DNA of 64,000 nucleotides from RPRC01 sp034933285 (GCA_034933285.1 JAYFNT010000022.1:1-64000); one strand, 5' to 3'; shown: positions 24,885 to 33,747, numbered from the stretch's first letter. Program-made: numbers and translations. Notes: generated from the letters alone by a model not told the origin.

Positions 24885-26132
24885 TTATTTGAGCGCCGCA
24901 ACGTCGTAGCCCTTTGCTTCCAGGTGGTCCACCACTTCCCGGATGTGCCCGTAACCGCGCGTCTCAAGCTCGATCACCACTTCCGTCCTGCCGATGGGAA
25001 GGGTTATGGAGCGGCGGTCATGGCTTATGTAGTAGATGTTGGCTTTTGTGGCGGCGATCTCCGCGGCGAGCGCGGCCATTGAGCCGGGGATGTCCTCCAG
25101 TTCCACCCTGAGCTTGAGAAATCGCCCCCCTGCCACCAGGCCCCTTTCCACGACCGTTGCTATGGTCTTGACATCGATGTTGCCTCCGGATAGGAGGCAG
25201 ACGGTATGTCCTCCCCCGCAGCCTGCCCGGTCATACAGGAGCGCTGCCAGGGAAACCGCGCCCGCCCCTTCGACGAGGAGCTTGTTCCTCTCCAGGAGGA
25301 GGACAATGGCCTGTGCAATCTCCTCTTCCTCCACCAGCACGACTTCGTCCACCAATGACCTGATGATTCCGAAGGCAGATTTCCCCGGATGCTTCACCGC
25401 GATGCCGTCGGCCAGACTCGCGGCAACCGGCGCTTCCATGATGGCCCCCCTTTTCAGGGAGAAATGCACTGCAGGGGCCGCGCTCGTTTCCACGCCTATC
25501 ACCCTGGCTGATGGCCGCTTTTCCTTGATGGCAGTGGCGATTCCCGAAATGAGCCCGCCTCCCCCGATCGGTACTATCACTGTGTCCACATCCGGGAGCT
25601 GATCCAGGATCTCCAGTCCGACCGTGCCCTGCCCTGCCATCACCAGAGGGTCCTCGAACGGATGGACGAAAAGACCCTCATGTGTTTCGAGATGCCGGGC
25701 TGCCGCTGCGCGGGCCTCGTCGAAGGTCCTTCCGGACAGCAGAATTTCGGCGCCGTGTTCATGGACTGCATTCACCTTCTGGACAGGGGTGTTCTCCGGC
25801 ATGAAAACCGTGGCGCGGAAACCCAGGAGGTGGGCGGCAAAAGCCACTCCCTGCCCGTGGTTTCCGGCGGAAGCCGTCACCACACCCCGGACGAGCGCTT
25901 CCCGCGGCTGGGACAGCATGAAATTCAGTGCGCCGCGGATCTTGAAAGAGCCGGTACGCTGAAGGTTTTCGCATTTGAAGTAAATGGGGCAGCCGAGCCG
26001 CTCGCTGAAATAATGGGAGTGGATCAGCTCGGTGCGCCGGATGCTGCCGCTCAGCCTGCCAGCAGCTTCTTCGATCAGGCTGAACGGGAGAAGGTGTTCC
26101 GCTGTTTTCTTTGTGTCAGTGTGAGTGGTCAT
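24885..26132 (-). CDS. ilvA: Threonine dehydratase (threonine ammonia-lyase)
   Basis: A PLP enzyme that deaminates threonine to 2-oxobutanoate for isoleucine. The PLP lysine is in QRTGSFKIRGALNFM near residue 60, and the phosphate-binding glycine loop GGGGLISG near 195. After about residue 325 an ACT-like domain follows (LRVELEDIPGSMAALAAEIA), the type with one ACT subdomain, about 415 aa. This shorter form may be less sensitive to isoleucine than the E. coli biosynthetic enzyme. The gene is flanked by family A repeats at both ends. Confidence 0.92.
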   Translation of the reverse strand: MTTHTDTKKTAEHLLPFSLIEEAAGRLSGSIRRTELIHSHYFSERLGCPIYFKCENLQRTGSFKIRGALNFMLSQPREALVRGVVTASAGNHGQGVAFAAHLLGFRATVFMPENTPVQKVNAVHEHGAEILLSGRTFDEARAAAARHLETHEGLFVHPFEDPLVMAGQGTVGLEILDQLPDVDTVIVPIGGGGLISGIATAIKEKRPSARVIGVETSAAPAVHFSLKRGAIMEAPVAASLADGIAVKHPGKSAFGIIRSLVDEVVLVEEEEIAQAIVLLLERNKLLVEGAGAVSLAALLYDRAGCGGGHTVCLLSGGNIDVKTIATVVERGLVAGGRFLKLRVELEDIPGSMAALAAEIAATKANIYYISHDRRSITLPIGRTEVVIELETRGYGHIREVVDHLEAKGYDVAALK

Positions 26133-26212
26133 GGTTGTCGTGGTTGAAACGTCCGGTTATGCTCTTGTCCGTTTGTTGAACGTGCGTCATGCTGCTCACG
26201 TCCTTTTTTATA

Positions 26213-26287
26213 CCTGGATCCGTGGCGTCTGAACGCGCAAAAACAGAGACGTTCCACGCTCGCTAAGGCGCGAAAGCGTCACGGATA
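26213..26287. repeat. Dispersed repeat, family A copy 4 (composite palindrome)
   Basis: The left half CCTGGATCCGTGGCGTCTGA resembles the 1263 copy. The right half, read in reverse, is ATCCGTGACGCTTTC followed by CGCC and GCGAGC, resembling the 24838 copy. The two half-types face each other here, which explains the relation between the copies. Confidence 0.72.
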
Positions 26288-26399
26288 CTTAAAGTGTAGC
26301 AGAACGGTCGGCACGGTCAATTGCAGGCCCGGGTTCAATGATTGCATTTTCCTGGCTCTGCTGGTAAGTTGTCACTAAGTTTCTCAGGGAGGTATTTAT

Positions 26400-27347
26400 A
26401 TGAACGAAAGCCATCATCGTCTTCTGATCCTCGGGTCCGGCCCGGCCGGGTACACTGCCGCCATTTACGCGGCCCGCGCCAACCTGGAGCCTGTCCTGAT
26501 AACGGGGATTCAGCAGGGGGGGCAACTCACGACCACTACCATGGTCGACAACTGGCCCGGCGATCCTGACGGAGTGCTCGGAACTGACCTGATGGACCGA
26601 ATGCTGCGTCATGCGGAGCGGTTCGAAACGAAGATAATGTATGATCATATCAACAAGGCCGATCTTTCCCGCCGCCCGATTCGCCTGGAAGGGGATGGAG
26701 GCGCATATACCTGCGATGCCCTGATCATAGCTACTGGCGCTTCCGCCCGCTACCTCGGGCTTCCTTCGGAAGAAGCCTTCAAGGGGAGAGGGGTTTCGGC
26801 CTGCGCTACCTGCGACGGGTTTTTCTACCGCGGGAAAGATGTTGCCGTGATCGGCGGGGGCAGCACCGCGGTGGAGGAAGCGCTCTATCTGGCCAATATC
26901 GTTTCGCACGTCACCCTGGTCCACCGGCGCGACCAGTTGCGCGCGGAGAAATACCTTGCCGATGAAATTATCGAAAAAAGCCGAACGGGAAATGTCACTA
27001 TCGAGTGGAACAGTATGCTGGATGAGGTGCTTGGTGACGAGAGCGGCGTCACCGGGGTCCGCCTGCTCAACAAGAAAGGGTCCTTAAAGGAAATCCCGGT
27101 CCACGGCGTTTTCATCGCCATCGGCCACAAGCCCAATACGGATATTTTCGCCGGGCAGCTTGAGATGGTAGAGGGGTATATAAAGACCCGCTGCAGCCAG
27201 GAGGGGAATGCGACGTCAACCAGTGTCCCCGGTGTCTTTGCCGCCGGAGACGTCCAGGACAGTCACTACCGTCAGGCGATCACTTCGGCAGGTTCCGGGT
27301 GCATGGCAGCGCTGGATGCGGAAAAGTACCTGGAAATGCTGAAGTAG
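26400..27347 (+). CDS. trxB: Thioredoxin reductase
   Basis: An FAD/NADPH flavoenzyme of 315 aa that reduces thioredoxin. The FAD motif GSGPAGYTAA is at the N-terminus, the redox pair CATC (in SACATCDGFFY) near residue 138, the NADPH motif IGGGSTAVEEALYL near 155, and the second FAD motif GVFAAGDVQD near residue 280. GGGAGG precedes ATG 26400. No thioredoxin gene is adjacent. Confidence 0.95.
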   Translation: MNESHHRLLILGSGPAGYTAAIYAARANLEPVLITGIQQGGQLTTTTMVDNWPGDPDGVLGTDLMDRMLRHAERFETKIMYDHINKADLSRRPIRLEGDGGAYTCDALIIATGASARYLGLPSEEAFKGRGVSACATCDGFFYRGKDVAVIGGGSTAVEEALYLANIVSHVTLVHRRDQLRAEKYLADEIIEKSRTGNVTIEWNSMLDEVLGDESGVTGVRLLNKKGSLKEIPVHGVFIAIGHKPNTDIFAGQLEMVEGYIKTRCSQEGNATSTSVPGVFAAGDVQDSHYRQAITSAGSGCMAALDAEKYLEMLK

Positions 27348-27440
27348 TTTTCATCCGGAAACACATGATTCTGAACGATATCAACTGCCCGTTTCGAGAA
27401 ACAAACCCTTGTGGTTGCACGTGGTTGTCTGCAAACCAAC

Positions 27441-27525
27441 GCCCCTCACCCTGCGCTGCGCGCTTCCCTCTCCCTGATGGCGAGGGAATTGCTCTTAACC
27501 CTTCTCCATTGAGGGAGAAGGTGGC
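27441..27525. repeat. Intergenic palindromic repeat between trxB and the RDD gene
   Basis: Contains CCCTCACCCTGCGCTGCGCG, a CCCTCTCCC/GAGGG pair and the hairpin CCTTCTCC with GGGAGAAGG. This kind of CCCTCACCC/CCCTCTCCC repeat is common in intergenic DNA of many proteobacteria. The remainder of 27348-27670 shows no gene. Confidence 0.6.
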
Positions 27526-27670
27526 CCCACGGGTCCAGCCTTCGTAGCCAGGCGACTTCGGCGGAGCAGGCACGGATGAGGGGAGCTTGTCCATGTCGCG
27601 GTTTTGCGGCTGGTTCAGCGTTTGTGATTCCATGCATCCGTAGAGCGGGTTGCTGCTGGCGAGGTGGCGA

Positions 27671-28480
27671 ATGAGAGTCGAGTGTCCGCATTGTGGCGCA
27701 AAGGGTAAGATAGACGAATCCAGGCGGCCCCCCGGAGCTGTCATTATCCGCTGCCCGCGCTGCAAGGGCAGCATACCGCTGGACGATCTCCTGCCGGAAT
27801 CGACTGCATCAGCGACAGGTGTGGGTCACGCTTTGAAAACAGCTTCCATTGCCAACAGAGCCGATGCTGCAGTGCCGGGAGGCGTTTCCGGTGCGGAACC
27901 GGATGACCGGCAGTTCTGTTCGGTCTGCAACAGGCGTATCCCGCGCAAAGACATGACCATGTTCGGACCTGCGCTGGTTTGCGTATCGTGCAAACCTGCG
28001 TACGTTCAGAATCTGGAACAGGGAGGCACCCGGCCCGGCAGCTTGCGTTACGCCGGATTCTGCACCCGCTTGTGCGCGAAATCCATTGACTCGCTTATTC
28101 TCGTAGCTGTCATGGGCGCGTTGTACCTGGTCATTTTTCTCGTCCTGTCCGGCTCCTTCTCCATAAAGCCGCAGGGAACGAACCCGGAGCTTCTCATGGC
28201 TGCCATGGTGATCTGGTATATGATCGTGGTGGCTCTGCCAGTGGCAATGGGGACATTTTTCGTCGGCAGGTTCGGGGCAACGCCAGGCAAAATGGCAGTC
28301 GGGCTAGTGGTGGTCAACCCTGAAGGGGATCGGATAAGCTGTCTGAGAGCGCTGGGGCGTTGCCTGGCGGAAATGCTGAGCGGGTTCTTCTGCTGCATCG
28401 GCTATCTGCTGATGTTCTTTGACGCGGAAAAGCGAACCTTGCACGACATGATTTGCCAAACAAGGGTAGTATATAAATAG
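27671..28480 (+). CDS. Zinc-ribbon RDD-family membrane protein
   Basis: A 269-aa protein. The N-terminus is an MJ0042-type zinc ribbon (VECPHCGAKGKID and IRCPRCKGSIP). A second ribbon follows near residue 85 (CSVCNRRIPRKDM, VCVSCKP). The C-terminal half is an RDD domain with about three membrane helices starting at YAGFCTRLCAKSIDSLILVA. RDD proteins are small membrane proteins of uncertain function, sometimes transport-related. ATG 27671 has GAGGTGG upstream. No function can be inferred from the neighbours. Confidence 0.82.
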   Translation: MRVECPHCGAKGKIDESRRPPGAVIIRCPRCKGSIPLDDLLPESTASATGVGHALKTASIANRADAAVPGGVSGAEPDDRQFCSVCNRRIPRKDMTMFGPALVCVSCKPAYVQNLEQGGTRPGSLRYAGFCTRLCAKSIDSLILVAVMGALYLVIFLVLSGSFSIKPQGTNPELLMAAMVIWYMIVVALPVAMGTFFVGRFGATPGKMAVGLVVVNPEGDRISCLRALGRCLAEMLSGFFCCIGYLLMFFDAEKRTLHDMICQTRVVYK

Positions 28481-28490
28481 AAATAGTTTA

Positions 28491-28519
28491 TTGACACGAA
28501 ACCCTTATATTGATACATT
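28491..28519 (+). promoter_or_regulatory. Sigma70-type promoter before hisZ-purA
   Basis: TTGACA (28491-28496), a 17-base spacer and TACATT (28514-28519), 48 bases before the hisZ start. Confidence 0.6.
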
Positions 28520-28566
28520 CTTTCGTCTTTGTTCCGGATGCAAACCAGTAACGGGAAGTGCTCAAA

Positions 28567-29883
28567 GTGAAACCTGTCAGGACCATCGAAGCCCCCTTGC
28601 CGAAGGGGGTTGCTGATTTTCTCCCCGAAAAGGCGGCAAAAATCGGCTTCATACAGGAGAAGATCCTCAGGGTCTTCGACCTGTGGGGATTCAGGCCGAT
28701 CATTACGCCCCTGCTAGAGTTCCAGGATGTCATGGCGCCTGCCCTGGGAGGGGACCTCAGGGAAAAGATGTTCCGCTTCGACGACCGCCAGACGGGCAGG
28801 CTTCTGGTAATTCCCACCGATATCACGCCCCAGGTCGCACGCATCGTTGCCACGAGAATGAAGAGTTATCCCCTTCCCCTGCGGCTTTCGTACAGCGGAC
28901 GGGTGTTGCGTCATGTCGAGCTCCGGTCAGGGCGCAGCCGGGAGATTTTCCAGGCAGGAGTGGAGCTGATCGGGCTCGTTTCGCCGGAAGCTGACGCGGA
29001 AATGGCTGCCATGTCCATCGAGGTCTTAAAGGACCTTGGTTTCGTTGATTTCAAGGTTGCTCTGGGGCAGGTGGAGTTTTTCCGCGGGATACTGGAGTCC
29101 GCTCCGTTTTCCGAGGAATCACGCGACCTTCTGCGGTCCGCCATAAGCAAGAAAGACACGTCGGCGGTTGCGGAAATCCTGGAGAACGAGCAGGTTCCGG
29201 ATGGTGCGAAAGAAGAAATGATTGCCCTTCCCCGTCTGTTCGGTGGACGGGAGGTGCTGGCCGATGCCGCGGGGATAGTGGTCAACGACCGCTCCCGGAA
29301 GGCGTTGGAAAATATTTCCCAGGTACTGGATATCCTTGATATCTATGGTGTTTCGGATCACGTGACCATCGACCTGGGGGAGATCCGGGGACTTGACTAC
29401 TATACCGGATTGACACTGGAAGGATTCGTGGAGGGTGTCGGCGAGGCGGTGTGCGGAGGCGGAAGGTATGACAACCTTACGGCCCGCTACGGCTTTCCGG
29501 CGCCTGCGACCGGTTTCGCTTTCAATATCATGGCCCTTCTTTCCGCGCTTGAAAAGCGCCCGGAGGTAGAAGCCAGCAAAACCGGGGATTTTCTTATCTG
29601 CAACAGGAACAGGGATCGCCGCGAGGCCCTGGAAATGGCCAAGCGTCTAAGGAAAAAAGGTTTCACCGCGGCCAGGGACATCATCAGCCGGGATGTGGCG
29701 GATTCCCTCAAATATGCCGCGAAAATGAACATACTGTACATGATCGTCATCGATGGGGAATGCTGCCGCGATGGCGAGGTGCGCGTGGTAAGGGTTGCCG
29801 ACGAAAAAGGGATAACGGTCAGGAAAAGCGAACTGTATCGGAAGGATTTCCCACTGAGTTTCGGACCCTTGCGGGGAGACTAG
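28567..29883 (+). CDS. hisZ: ATP phosphoribosyltransferase regulatory subunit
   Basis: HisZ is a histidyl-tRNA synthetase paralogue that forms a complex with short HisG and controls histidine synthesis. It has the class II synthetase fold: LPKGVADFLPEKA at the N-terminus, LLVIPTDITPQVARI, SYSGRVLRH and the late motif GLDYYTGLTLEGF with CGGGRYDNL. It lacks a full anticodon-binding domain, and 438 aa fits HisZ better than HisS. GTG 28567 has GGGAAG 8 bases upstream; GTG 28558 is the alternative. It is 3 bases from purA, so the pair is an operon. Confidence 0.88.
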   Translation: MKPVRTIEAPLPKGVADFLPEKAAKIGFIQEKILRVFDLWGFRPIITPLLEFQDVMAPALGGDLREKMFRFDDRQTGRLLVIPTDITPQVARIVATRMKSYPLPLRLSYSGRVLRHVELRSGRSREIFQAGVELIGLVSPEADAEMAAMSIEVLKDLGFVDFKVALGQVEFFRGILESAPFSEESRDLLRSAISKKDTSAVAEILENEQVPDGAKEEMIALPRLFGGREVLADAAGIVVNDRSRKALENISQVLDILDIYGVSDHVTIDLGEIRGLDYYTGLTLEGFVEGVGEAVCGGGRYDNLTARYGFPAPATGFAFNIMALLSALEKRPEVEASKTGDFLICNRNRDRREALEMAKRLRKKGFTAARDIISRDVADSLKYAAKMNILYMIVIDGECCRDGEVRVVRVADEKGITVRKSELYRKDFPLSFGPLRGD

Positions 29884-29886
29884 AAA

Positions 29887-31179
29887 ATGGCCAATGTGGT
29901 GGTTGTGGGTGCCCAATGGGGAGACGAGGGCAAGGGCAAGGTTGTAGACATCTATACCGAGTATGCTGACGATGTTATCCGCTTCCAGGGCGGCAACAAT
30001 GCCGGCCATACCCTGGTGGTCGGAAACGAGAAGGTGATTCTTCATCTCATACCGTCCGGCATTCTGCATCCCGGAAAGCGCTGCATGATCGGCAATGGCG
30101 TGGTTCTGGACCCCGAGGTCTTCATCCGCGAAGTTGATGCGCTGAAAGCCAACGGGAAGATGGTTGACGATGAAAATCTTCTCGTGAGCGAATCGCTCCA
30201 TATAATTATGCCCTATCACAAGACGATTGACCTGGCGCGGGAGAAGAAAAGCGGCGGCAGGAAAATCGGGACCACTGGCCGCGGCATCGGGCCTTGCTAC
30301 GAGGACAAGATCGGGCGGCGCGGGATAAGGCTGATGGATCTTCTGGACCGGGAGCGGTTTGCCGCCAAGCTCGGGGAGTACCTGGAGGAAAAGAACTTCA
30401 TCCTGGAAAAGTTCCTGGGTGATGAATCCCTTGCCTTTGACGCCATCTACGATACCTACCTGGGATATGCGGAAGTGCTCAGAAAGTATGCCGCGGACAC
30501 GGCCAGGGTCCTGCGCGACGATATCCGCTCAGGCAAGAGCATCCTGTTCGAAGGCGCCCAGGGCACCATGCTCGATATCGATTACGGCACATACCCCTTC
30601 GTAACCTCTTCTTCGACCTGCGCCGGCGGCGCCTGCACCGGAAGCGGCGCAAGCCCCAGGGACATCAATGAAATCATCGGTATTTCCAAGGCCTACGTCA
30701 CCAGGGTCGGCAGCGGACCTTTCCCCACCGAACTTGACGACGAGAACGGGACACGCCTGCGCGAAGCCGGCGGCGAGTTCGGCTCCACCACGGGGCGCCC
30801 GCGCCGCTGCGGCTGGTTCGATGCCATGGTGGGCAGGTACGCGGTGCGCATCAACGGCCTGACCGGCATTGCGCTGACCAAGCTTGACGTCCTGAGCGGA
30901 TTTCATACGATCAGGATATGCACCGGTTACGAATATCGTGGCGAGGTTCTGGACGATATGCCGGCATCTATGGAAGTGCTTGCCGAATGCAAGCCGGTTT
31001 ACGAGGATTTCCCCGGGTGGCGCTCTGATATAGGCGCTGCCAGGAGGATGGAGGAGCTGCCGCTCCAGGCCAGGAAGTATGTGGCAAGGCTGGAAGAGCT
31101 CTTGGAATGCCCCATAGTTCTTGTTTCGGTCGGCGCCCGGCGCGATGAGACTATAATGGTGAGGAACCCTTTCCTGTAA
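29887..31179 (+). CDS. purA: Adenylosuccinate synthetase
   Basis: PurA joins IMP and aspartate with GTP, the first step from IMP to AMP. The N-terminus VVVGAQWGDEGKGKVVD carries the GTP site, and GGNNAGHT follows. The IMP-site motif GTTGRGIGPCYEDK is near residue 130 and GSTTGRPRRCGWFDA near 300. The product is 430 aa, normal length. It follows hisZ directly and is followed by two tRNA genes with their own promoter. Confidence 0.97.
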   Translation: MANVVVVGAQWGDEGKGKVVDIYTEYADDVIRFQGGNNAGHTLVVGNEKVILHLIPSGILHPGKRCMIGNGVVLDPEVFIREVDALKANGKMVDDENLLVSESLHIIMPYHKTIDLAREKKSGGRKIGTTGRGIGPCYEDKIGRRGIRLMDLLDRERFAAKLGEYLEEKNFILEKFLGDESLAFDAIYDTYLGYAEVLRKYAADTARVLRDDIRSGKSILFEGAQGTMLDIDYGTYPFVTSSSTCAGGACTGSGASPRDINEIIGISKAYVTRVGSGPFPTELDDENGTRLREAGGEFGSTTGRPRRCGWFDAMVGRYAVRINGLTGIALTKLDVLSGFHTIRICTGYEYRGEVLDDMPASMEVLAECKPVYEDFPGWRSDIGAARRMEELPLQARKYVARLEELLECPIVLVSVGARRDETIMVRNPFL

Positions 31180-31222
31180 CTCCGCTACTCATGAAAAAAA
31201 ACGACACGCGGGAAAAAATTTC

Positions 31223-31251
31223 TTGACGCGGGACTTAAGATATATTATAAA
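31223..31251 (+). promoter_or_regulatory. Promoter of the tRNA-Lys/tRNA-Glu unit
   Basis: TTGACG (31223-31228), 17 bases and TATAAA (31246-31251), ending 18 bases before tRNA-Lys. Confidence 0.7.
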
Positions 31252-31269
31252 GTCATTCTTTCTTGAAGC

Positions 31270-31345
31270 GAGCCGCTAGCTCAGTTGGTAGAGCACCTGA
31301 CTTTTAATCAGGTGGTCGTTGGTTCGACCCCAACGCGGCTCACCA
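31270..31345 (+). tRNA. tRNA-Lys (anticodon UUU)
   Basis: A 76-nt cloverleaf with acceptor stem GAGCCGC (31270-31276) pairing GCGGCTC (31335-31341), encoded ACCA end, TCGTTGGTTCGACCCCAACG T-arm, and anticodon loop CTTTTAA reading UUU. Charges lysine. Confidence 0.96.
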
Positions 31346-31346
31346 C

Positions 31347-31424
31347 GTCCCCTTCGTCTAGCCCGGCCCAGGACACCGCCCTTTCACGGCGGCGACGGGG
31401 GTTCAAATCCCCCAGGGGACGCCA
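31347..31424 (+). tRNA. tRNA-Glu (anticodon UUC)
   Basis: A 78-nt cloverleaf with acceptor stem GTCCCCT (31347-31353) pairing AGGGGAC (31414-31420), encoded GCCA end, GGGGGTTCAAATCCCCC T-arm and anticodon loop CTTTCAC reading UUC. It follows tRNA-Lys by one base, so they share a transcript. Confidence 0.96.
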
Positions 31425-31432
31425 AAACAATC

Positions 31433-31472
31433 AAAAAAAAGAGGCCAACCGGCAGGTTGGCCTCTTTTTTTT
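31433..31472 (+). terminator. Terminator of the tRNA operon
   Basis: GAGGCCAACC (31441-31450) and GGTTGGCCTC (31455-31464) form a perfect 10-bp stem with a GGCA loop, extended by flanking A and T runs; eight T residues follow. Confidence 0.95.
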
Positions 31473-31813
31473 ATTTTTTATTGTGCTATAATGTGTTCTT
31501 GTTAAACTATGGTGAATTGTTCCTTTCGGGGTAATCCGAAAGGTTCGCCCATGCTGCCGCGGATTCGGACCGTTTCGCCGGAGGATGCGTCGCCACGGCT
31601 TTGCTGCCGGGAGGCGGCGGCTCCATGGGGTTCCAGGCAAGGCTCCAGTGTTCAATATTAGGACGGTGTTCGCAAAGTTAACATCCTGAAAAGTCGCTGT
31701 ATACACATTAATGTAACCGGCAAGATAGCTCTGCCGTGGGAAAAAGTCCCTAAATAGAACACATGGGCATTGGTCTGATGACCGGATTGCGTTGAAAAAG
31801 CGTAGTTTTTTGG
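31473..31813. other. Noncoding region before the porin promoter
   Basis: No supported gene. One hairpin, CCTTTCGG with CCGAAAGG (about 31522-31545), is visible. The rest presumably contains activator sites for the sigma54-type promoter at 31814, but no clear repeat was found. Confidence 0.4.
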
Positions 31814-31829
31814 TGGCATGCTAATTGCT
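31814..31829 (+). promoter_or_regulatory. Sigma54-type promoter upstream of the porin
   Basis: TGGCAT, five bases, TTGCT: one mismatch to the TGGCAC-N5-TTGC consensus with correct GG-to-GC spacing of 12. The porin start is about 360 bases downstream. Confidence 0.72.
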
Positions 31830-31852
31830 AAACCAAAACGATGTTTTGGTTT
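31830..31852. promoter_or_regulatory. Perfect palindrome centred on the expected transcription start
   Basis: AAACCAAAAC (31830-31839) and GTTTTGGTTT (31843-31852) are perfect 10-bp inverted arms with spacer GAT, directly after the -12 element. Likely a repressor operator or a 5' hairpin of the transcript. Confidence 0.55.
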
Positions 31853-32186
31853 ATTCCATCAACGGAAAGGAGGTGCGGTGTATTTCGGCCGTTGAACAGC
31901 GGCCGGAGGGATTGGACCGCATGAAAGGTATCAGGGTCGCGCCGGCTCTTTTTCATACGGCACGACGAACCGGCAGCCGTTGCAGCCATGAAATGAAGTC
32001 GGAGGGGGAGTCCGGATTTCAAGCTGCCGACCATATCAATCTTCATGCAGGCACAATCCCAGACAGTTGTATCTCTGCTCTGTTTTGAAAGCCCCCCGGT
32101 CAAGAAATTGCCTTGCCGGTATGGGCGGAAATCATCGATTGATGAAGGACCAACCTTTATTGATTACCATGAGAAGGAGGAAAAGG
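31853..32186 (+). other. Long 5' leader of the porin mRNA
   Basis: About 330 bases between the sigma54-type promoter and the porin start. It contains an AGGAGG-like site at 31868-31873 with weak small reading frames and a CGGCCG hairpin near 31887-31906. I see no known riboswitch. Confidence 0.4.
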
Positions 32187-33455
32187 ATGAAGAAAACAAG
32201 ACTCAGTAGCAAGATTATGGGGCTGCTCGGTTTGGCCGCCCTGGTTCTCACGGCCGGAGCGCCGGCACAGGCGGCGTTCGTCGTGGGTGGCGAAAACGGC
32301 TGGCAGATGACTTATGACGGTATGATCAACGTGTTCGCGGTGTACCGGACGCAGGACAACCTGCAGGATAGCCACGGAAATGTTGCTGCGCCGAATCTTA
32401 ACAGCCAGGGATTCACCGTCCGCACCGGCCTGCTCCCCAGCATCTTCGCTTTCAACGTCAAGTCTCCGACCATCAACGGCGTCGACTATGCAGCACGAAT
32501 TGGTCTCTACCCACAGATTCAGAACTACGGGCAGAGGACCGGTTTCGGTACCCACTATAATGGCGGCACCACCATCGATATCCGTGAAGTGTTCTTCACC
32601 GCTGACGGCAAATTCGGCCAGGTCCTCGCCGGCCGTGCGCTCAACCTTTACCAGGGCAAGAACATCCTGTCCGACATGACACTGTTCGGCGTCGGCGTGC
32701 CCCTTGACATGGGCTCCGGCGGCGGCACGACCCTCGGCCACATCGGCTACGGTTATGCCTTCCCGTCCTTCAACTCCCAGTTCCGTTACACCACTCCTGA
32801 CATGAGCGGTTTCAAGGTCGCTTTCTCCATTTGCGAGCCGAGCAGGATTTCAGGATCTTCTTCCAATGGCGGCGCAATGTTTGACGCCACCAAGTTGAAT
32901 CAGCCCCGTTTCGAAACAGAGATATCCTATGCCAAGGCTTACACCGGCGGCAAAATGTCGGCCTGGTTGTCCGGCATGTACCAGGAAGCCAAGTCGATCG
33001 GTCTTGTTTCAATGAATCGTAAAGTCGACTCCCTCGGCGGTGCCGGCGGCGTAAGCGCCAGCTTCGGTCCGTTTGAAGCGACGATCTCCGGATACGGCGG
33101 CCGCGGCATCGGCACCCTTTTCATCCAGGATGATGACGTTGACGGCAACGCCCTTGACGGTATCGGCAATGAGCGTACTTCCTACGGCGGTCTTGCCCAG
33201 GCAATGTACACCATAGGCAAAGTCAAGCTGGGAGCCCAGTATGGCATGAACTATGCTGACAGAACGGATTATGAAACGGCGAACGGTTATAACGCCCACG
33301 TAAAATCCCGTCAGGCGGTTACCGGTGGCGTGTACTACTCCGTCAACAAGTATCTCCAGCTCGTAGGCGAGTATTCGTGGGACCGTACAAGCTACTACAA
33401 CAACTTGAGGCAGACCGGCAACACGTTCTCGCTCGGTACGATATTCGTTTGGTAG
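32187..33455 (+). CDS. Outer-membrane porin
   Basis: A 422-aa predicted beta-barrel porin. The signal peptide spans about residues 1-28 (SKIMGLLGLAALVLTAGAPA then QAA). The mature part is rich in alternating aromatic and Gly residues (GWQMTYDGMINVFAVYR, GKVKLGAQYGMNYADRTDYE) and ends in a beta-strand with a terminal aromatic (TFSLGTIFVW), the outer-membrane signature. It likely lets small solutes diffuse; the substrate is unknown. AAGGAGG lies 6 bases before ATG 32187. A sigma54-type promoter and long leader suggest tight regulation. Confidence 0.85.
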   Translation: MKKTRLSSKIMGLLGLAALVLTAGAPAQAAFVVGGENGWQMTYDGMINVFAVYRTQDNLQDSHGNVAAPNLNSQGFTVRTGLLPSIFAFNVKSPTINGVDYAARIGLYPQIQNYGQRTGFGTHYNGGTTIDIREVFFTADGKFGQVLAGRALNLYQGKNILSDMTLFGVGVPLDMGSGGGTTLGHIGYGYAFPSFNSQFRYTTPDMSGFKVAFSICEPSRISGSSSNGGAMFDATKLNQPRFETEISYAKAYTGGKMSAWLSGMYQEAKSIGLVSMNRKVDSLGGAGGVSASFGPFEATISGYGGRGIGTLFIQDDDVDGNALDGIGNERTSYGGLAQAMYTIGKVKLGAQYGMNYADRTDYETANGYNAHVKSRQAVTGGVYYSVNKYLQLVGEYSWDRTSYYNNLRQTGNTFSLGTIFVW

Positions 33456-33486
33456 CCAATCGGACACTGGAAAATCTGGAACAAAG

Positions 33487-33514
33487 AAAGGCCGGCTTTT
33501 GCCGGCCTTTTTTT
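33487..33514 (+). terminator. Terminator of the porin gene
   Basis: AAAGGCCGGC (33487-33496), TTTT loop, GCCGGCCTTT (33501-33510) and further T residues. Confidence 0.95.
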
Positions 33515-33549
33515 TCAGGAACAGTAAGAGAACCATGGTGTTTAAAAAT

Positions 33550-33747
33550 CCCTCTCCATCAAGGGAGAGGGTATATTGTTGAAATCCCCCTCGGTCCCCC
33601 TTTCGTAAAGGGGGAGGTATGAAACTGCCCCCTCGGTCCCCCTTTCATTAAGGGGGGGCATGAAACTGCCCCTTCGATCTCCCTTTCCAAAGGGGGAAGT
33701 ATGAAACTGTGCCGATGTTCCCCCACTTTAAGAAAGGGGGGGCAGGG
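33550..33747 (+). repeat. Tandem array of about 42-bp hairpin units
   Basis: After a small CCCTCTCC/GGGAGAGGG hairpin (33550-33571), four units from 33586 carry CCCCCTCGGTCCCCCTTT, a short loop, AAAGGGGG and TATGAAACTG with variation. Each unit can form a strong C/G stem. There is no gene in 33456-33894. Confidence 0.8.

Noticed and set aside
31873..32088. Frame of about 71 codons in the porin leader starting at a GTG by AGGAGG
   Set aside because: The ribosome site overlaps the start, the residues are not protein-like, and no family is recognised; treated as leader.
33586..33747. CRISPR array
   Set aside because: Units are contiguous with no unique spacers of uniform size, and no cas gene is in the window.
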